Shown: positions 37,192 to 40,953 of the stretch, one piece after another
Numbering within the stretch: the stretch's first letter is position 1
Layout: the number at the start of each line of letters is the position of its first letter
NCBI GenBank assembly: GCA_003649235.1
Contig: QMRG01000003.1
Location: forward strand, 1-40,953
DNA length: 40,953 nucleotides
Direction: 5' to 3'
From: Thermoprotei archaeon
GTDB taxonomy: Archaea; Thermoproteota; Thermoprotei; Thermofilales; B69-G16
Translations under genes and position numbers: made by a program
Notes under the pieces: generated by a model
Seen by the model: the letters and a program-made list of their open reading frames with translations, nothing else
Told to the model about the DNA's origin: nothing
The model's database searches: none

Positions 37192-39008
37192 TGGAGTTTA
37201 TTACTGGAATTTGCGATTTTAAAAACGAACCTACTCTTCCTAATGCTGATTTTAAGGATAAATACGTTGCCTTAAAATTAAGTTCTATAACACCAATATC
37301 TAATATTGGAAGTAATGAAGAAGGTACTGTAACAGTAGCCTTATACGGTGAAATAAACAACTATAAACAATTACTTAGAAGTCTAGAATCTTCTCACGAT
37401 TTTAGATCTATAAACCTGGCAGAGGTCGTAGCTCATCTCTACGAGAAACACGGTATAAAAGCTCTAAATATGTTGAGAGGAGCTTTCTCGCTGGTTATTT
37501 GGGATTCTCAAAATAAAAAATTAATTTTATCGAAAGACGTTATGAGCGGAAAAACGCTTTTTTACACTATAGAGGACGGAAGAATTCTATTTTCATCTAG
37601 AATAATCGACGTCCTCAAATATTCTAATAAAAAACATAGAATTAACAGGGATACGTTAAATCTTTATCTCTCATTAACTTTCATTCCTTCATCTTTTACA
37701 ATGGTTACAGAAATTAAAAAGATACCAAGTGCTACTGCTCTAATTTTTCAAAAAGAAAGTATTTCCATGCTCGAATACTGGCAACCCAGCTTCAATTTCA
37801 TATATGCTGAAGAAAGTGAAGATCTGATAGATACTATCTACCATACATTAAGAGAAGCTATTCAGATAAGAATGTCTAATAGCAATAAAACAGTGGCAAC
37901 TTTTGTAAGTGGAGGTTTAGATTCAGGCCTAATAGCTGCCATCTTGAAAAGACTCTCACCTAATGATAAAGTGAAAGCTTTCACCGTAGGTTTTGAGTAC
38001 AAGAAATATAACGAGTTAGATGCGGCTAGGAGAGTAGCAGAGTATCTAGGCCTCGAACATCGTACTTCTATTCTTACTGGCGATGAGGTTTTAAATTTTC
38101 TGTCTGATTTATATAAAGTCTATAGCGAACCGATGTTTGATGATTCAGCTATAGCCACTTTTAAGGCATGTGAAATAGCTAAAAATCATACTATGAGTGT
38201 TTTTTCGGGCGAAGCTGCTGATACTGTTTTCTATGGACTCAGCGATGTAGAGAAAATTGTGAATAACTATAAGAGAATTCCCAAAACTTTAAGGTATAGA
38301 GTATTAGACCCTATTCTCCTAAACTTTACATTTGGTGAGTTTAGAAGGAAAATGGAGAAACTCATCTCTTTTTCGAGAGATCATTTTTCAATTATTCTTA
38401 ATGAAAAACTGATAATGCCCGAGGAAGAAATTCTAAGACTTTATAATTCAGATAGCTGTGAGATAAAAAGAACTGCAACTAAATTCATAACTGAAATTTA
38501 CGCTAGAGCTATGCAGAAATCGCCTAATTACAGTGATAGATCTCATTACATCACTTTTAAATCGGGAGAACTGGCGGATGCCATATTAAAGCTAGATGGA
38601 ATTTGCAACTATATGAATATGACTCTCAAGCTCCCATTTACTGATAGTAAAGTCTTAGAATTAGCCTTTAAGATAGATCCGAAATTAAAGTTGAAAAACA
38701 ATACTTCTAAATATCTTTTAAAGAAAGTAGCCTTAAAGTATAATCTGCTTCCTCGCAAGACTATATACCGTAAGAAGCATGGTTTTGGAACGCCTATAGA
38801 ATATTGGTTTCTAAAAGAGTTGAAAAATGAAGTATACAACGGGCTTGTAGAAAATCCAAGTATAGAAAAAATATTTGATAAAAAGAGAATAATTAAAGAA
38901 TTAGAAAAACTAGCAAGGGATAAGAGACATAAACGGGCATGCCTCCTATGGGGCATTTTTATATTTATTAAATGGTATGAACGCTATTCACAATATCTTA
39001 GCGAATAG
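37191..39008 (+). CDS. asparagine-synthase-like protein (AsnB family) with degenerate N-terminal glutaminase domain
   Basis: Synthetase PP-loop FVSGGLDSGLIAAIL; glutaminase-like fold retained (LYGEINNYKQL..., RGAFSLVIWD, LILSKDVMSGKTLFYT). The N-terminus is MEFITGICDF, not MCGI. Confidence 0.88.
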   Translation: MEFITGICDFKNEPTLPNADFKDKYVALKLSSITPISNIGSNEEGTVTVALYGEINNYKQLLRSLESSHDFRSINLAEVVAHLYEKHGIKALNMLRGAFSLVIWDSQNKKLILSKDVMSGKTLFYTIEDGRILFSSRIIDVLKYSNKKHRINRDTLNLYLSLTFIPSSFTMVTEIKKIPSATALIFQKESISMLEYWQPSFNFIYAEESEDLIDTIYHTLREAIQIRMSNSNKTVATFVSGGLDSGLIAAILKRLSPNDKVKAFTVGFEYKKYNELDAARRVAEYLGLEHRTSILTGDEVLNFLSDLYKVYSEPMFDDSAIATFKACEIAKNHTMSVFSGEAADTVFYGLSDVEKIVNNYKRIPKTLRYRVLDPILLNFTFGEFRRKMEKLISFSRDHFSIILNEKLIMPEEEILRLYNSDSCEIKRTATKFITEIYARAMQKSPNYSDRSHYITFKSGELADAILKLDGICNYMNMTLKLPFTDSKVLELAFKIDPKLKLKNNTSKYLLKKVALKYNLLPRKTIYRKKHGFGTPIEYWFLKELKNEVYNGLVENPSIEKIFDKKRIIKELEKLARDKRHKRACLLWGIFIFIKWYERYSQYLSE

Positions 39009-39016
39009 GCGGCACT

Positions 39017-40183
39017 ATGTCTAAATTGTTCTTCTTATTTCCGACGAGGAAAAAGATAAGCCTCAAGCCTAGATTTGGAGGAGGTTCCGAAGCTTATCTT
39101 TATGATCTCTCTACCGGCTTAGCTGAAAGAGGATTCGAAGTTCATATAGTGGCTAATTTTATGGATAAGAGTCAGAATTATATTAACTGTCATCAAGTAG
39201 ATTTTTCTAAAAATATTCTAAGTAGAAATTGGAAATATTTTAAAGTATTATATAGGCTACTAGACAGGGAATCTATAGTCATAATCTTCGATCAAGGATT
39301 CGGAGGTTATATACCGGTTTTCTTCAAATATGTCAGGAGATTTAAGCTTTTATTCCATACAAATAATCATTATCCTTGGCTTGAAACGGAAATAAATCCC
39401 CGTATGTACTGGCCGCTTATTAAAACAGTAGCCAGAAATGCGGATCTAGTAGTGGTCGGCAATAAGCTACTAGCCGAAAATGTAATTAAGAAAAGCAACT
39501 TAGATCCATCTAAGATAAGGATTATTCCTCAGTTAATGAGAGATGATGATCCGCTACGTGAAAAATACATAGATGTTAGGAGGAAGTACAGGATATACAA
39601 CTCGCCTCTCGTTCTCTTCGTCGGTAGAATAGTTCCCCACAAAGGCATCTCAGATATAATAAATGCAGCAAAAATAGTTTCTACACAAATTCCCAATGTT
39701 AAATTCTTCCTAGTAGGACCTAGAAGCGATGAATTCTCAATCAAAGGAGAAAATCAATTATCAAAATTCTATTTTGAGATGCTAGAGCTTAGAGACAAGC
39801 TAGGATTAGAGAAACATCTATTCTTTACAGGAGTAGTTCCGAGAGAAGAGGTTTACTCTTTCCTAAGGACTGCTGATGTGTTCATATTTCCATCCTATAA
39901 AGAAGGTTTTGGAACAGCAGTTTTGGAAGCAATGTCCTTCGGCAAGCCGATCGTAGCCTACGATATTCCTCCGATAAACGAAAACCTTTCTAATGCAGGA
40001 ATACTAGTTGATAGAGGTTTGTTCGAAAAACTTGCGGAAGCAGTTATAACTCTTATTAATGATCCTTCTAGAGCTAGAACTCTGGGTAGAGCGGCTTTAA
40101 AAAGGTTCAAATCAAACTTTTCTTTAAAAGCGGTAATAGATAAATGGATTAAACTCCTCGAAGAGCTCCAAAGAGAAGACTAG
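39017..40183 (+). CDS. GT4-family glycosyltransferase (paralogue B)
   Basis: Closely similar to the 36007 product along its length: FLFPTRKKISLKPRFGGGSEAYLYDLSTGLAERG..., LFVGRIVPHKGISDIINAAK, ADVFIFPSYKEGFGTAVLEAMSFGKPI. Confidence 0.92.
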   Translation: MSKLFFLFPTRKKISLKPRFGGGSEAYLYDLSTGLAERGFEVHIVANFMDKSQNYINCHQVDFSKNILSRNWKYFKVLYRLLDRESIVIIFDQGFGGYIPVFFKYVRRFKLLFHTNNHYPWLETEINPRMYWPLIKTVARNADLVVVGNKLLAENVIKKSNLDPSKIRIIPQLMRDDDPLREKYIDVRRKYRIYNSPLVLFVGRIVPHKGISDIINAAKIVSTQIPNVKFFLVGPRSDEFSIKGENQLSKFYFEMLELRDKLGLEKHLFFTGVVPREEVYSFLRTADVFIFPSYKEGFGTAVLEAMSFGKPIVAYDIPPINENLSNAGILVDRGLFEKLAEAVITLINDPSRARTLGRAALKRFKSNFSLKAVIDKWIKLLEELQRED

Positions 40184-40322
40184 AATTTTGCAAAATATGC
40201 ATTATAACAACATTAAAATACTTCTTCAACAACAACAATGTGCATAAAGGTTATATAAATGAAGAAGTCGGCAATAATAATCGCGTTTTTCATGTTTTAT
40301 TTCCCAAGTCTAGGTAATAGCT

Positions 40323-40953
40323 ATGGAATCGGTTAATGAATCATCCTCTGAAAATAATGTCTTTAAGGTTCACGGAATATCTTCAGTAATTTACGGTAGT
40401 CTATGGATAGTACTTGGTAGAATACTGTATTATGCAATAAGTTTCATAACAACTAGCTTAATAACACATGCATTAGAGCCTAAAGATTATGGCATAATAC
40501 TCCAATTCTCCTTCCTATTAGATATAGGGACTACGTTAAGTCTTCTCTCAGTAGACACGGCTTTAGTCAGACAGGTAGCTTTCTATAAAGGTAAAGGCGA
40601 TTTTCACAAAGTGCAAGTAGCATTAAGAAGTTCTCTACTTACAACGATTCCATTCTCTCTCGCGGTAGTGATGATCTATATACTTAACGCGAGAAATGCA
40701 GCATCTTTCTTTCTGAATAACGGAGACTTAGCTGATCTGGTAATACTCATCTCCACAGCTATTCCATTTAATGCAGTAACCTATATACTATTATCCTTCA
40801 TGTCCGGCTTTAAAGATTTCAAATCTATAACTTTAATTAATACAATATCAACATTAATGAATAGATCGCTATTAACCTACGCAATTCTTTTCAAATTTGG
40901 CTACTATAGCTGGGCTCTTACAGTAGTAATAGCTACACTAGCCTACATAGCCA
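40323..40953 (+). CDS. 3'-truncated polysaccharide flippase (Wzx/oligosaccharide flippase-like)
   Basis: My translation: MESVNESSSENNVFKVHGISSVIYGSLWIVLGRILYYAISFITTSLITHALEPKDYGIILQFSFLLDIGTTLSLLSVDTALVRQVAFYKGKG...; open to the window end. Confidence 0.8.
   Translation, partial: MESVNESSSENNVFKVHGISSVIYGSLWIVLGRILYYAISFITTSLITHALEPKDYGIILQFSFLLDIGTTLSLLSVDTALVRQVAFYKGKGDFHKVQVALRSSLLTTIPFSLAVVMIYILNARNAASFFLNNGDLADLVILISTAIPFNAVTYILLSFMSGFKDFKSITLINTISTLMNRSLLTYAILFKFGYYSWALTVVIATLAYIA

Noticed and set aside
40259-40336. 25-codon ORF (MKKSAIIIAFFMFYFPSLGNSYGIG) before the flippase
   Set aside because: It starts immediately at a TATA-like TTATATAAAT, so the likely transcript start falls downstream of its ATG; no independent coding support.

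Overview
This is an AT-rich archaeal chromosomal window, judged from a TATA-box/short-leader gene style, two geranylgeranyl reductases, KptA, TrpB2 and an ACT-HTH regulator. It holds about 36 supported genes and no rRNA, tRNA, CRISPR array or transposase that I could recognise. Left part (1-26 kb): a 5'-truncated SipW-type exported protein plus a DUF5305-like partner; M55 peptidase; a frameshifted MFS gene; kptA; a HAD hydrolase; a lipid module (GGR plus a divergent polyprenyl synthase); TrpB2 opposite an ACT regulator; a DtxR-regulated znuACB-like operon with a candidate operator; an operon of GGR, Ras-like GTPase and V4R-domain protein; a radical SAM-HhH protein; and a cell-envelope gene run (transglutaminase, secreted protein, HtrA, beta-propeller/CarboxypepD protein). 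Right part (26.5 kb to end): a surface-glycan locus with GT4/GT2 transferases, a GH43-like propeller, sugar epimerases, a DegT aminotransferase, an asparagine-synthase homologue lacking its nucleophilic Cys, and a truncated flippase. The strongest leads are the GTPase-V4R(Bet3-like) pair in a lipid-enzyme operon, the glutaminase-dead AsnB-like protein between twin glycosyltransferases, the DtxR palindrome, and a perfect 12-bp hairpin inside the small gene after kptA. All family names come from motif recognition by eye; no searches were run.
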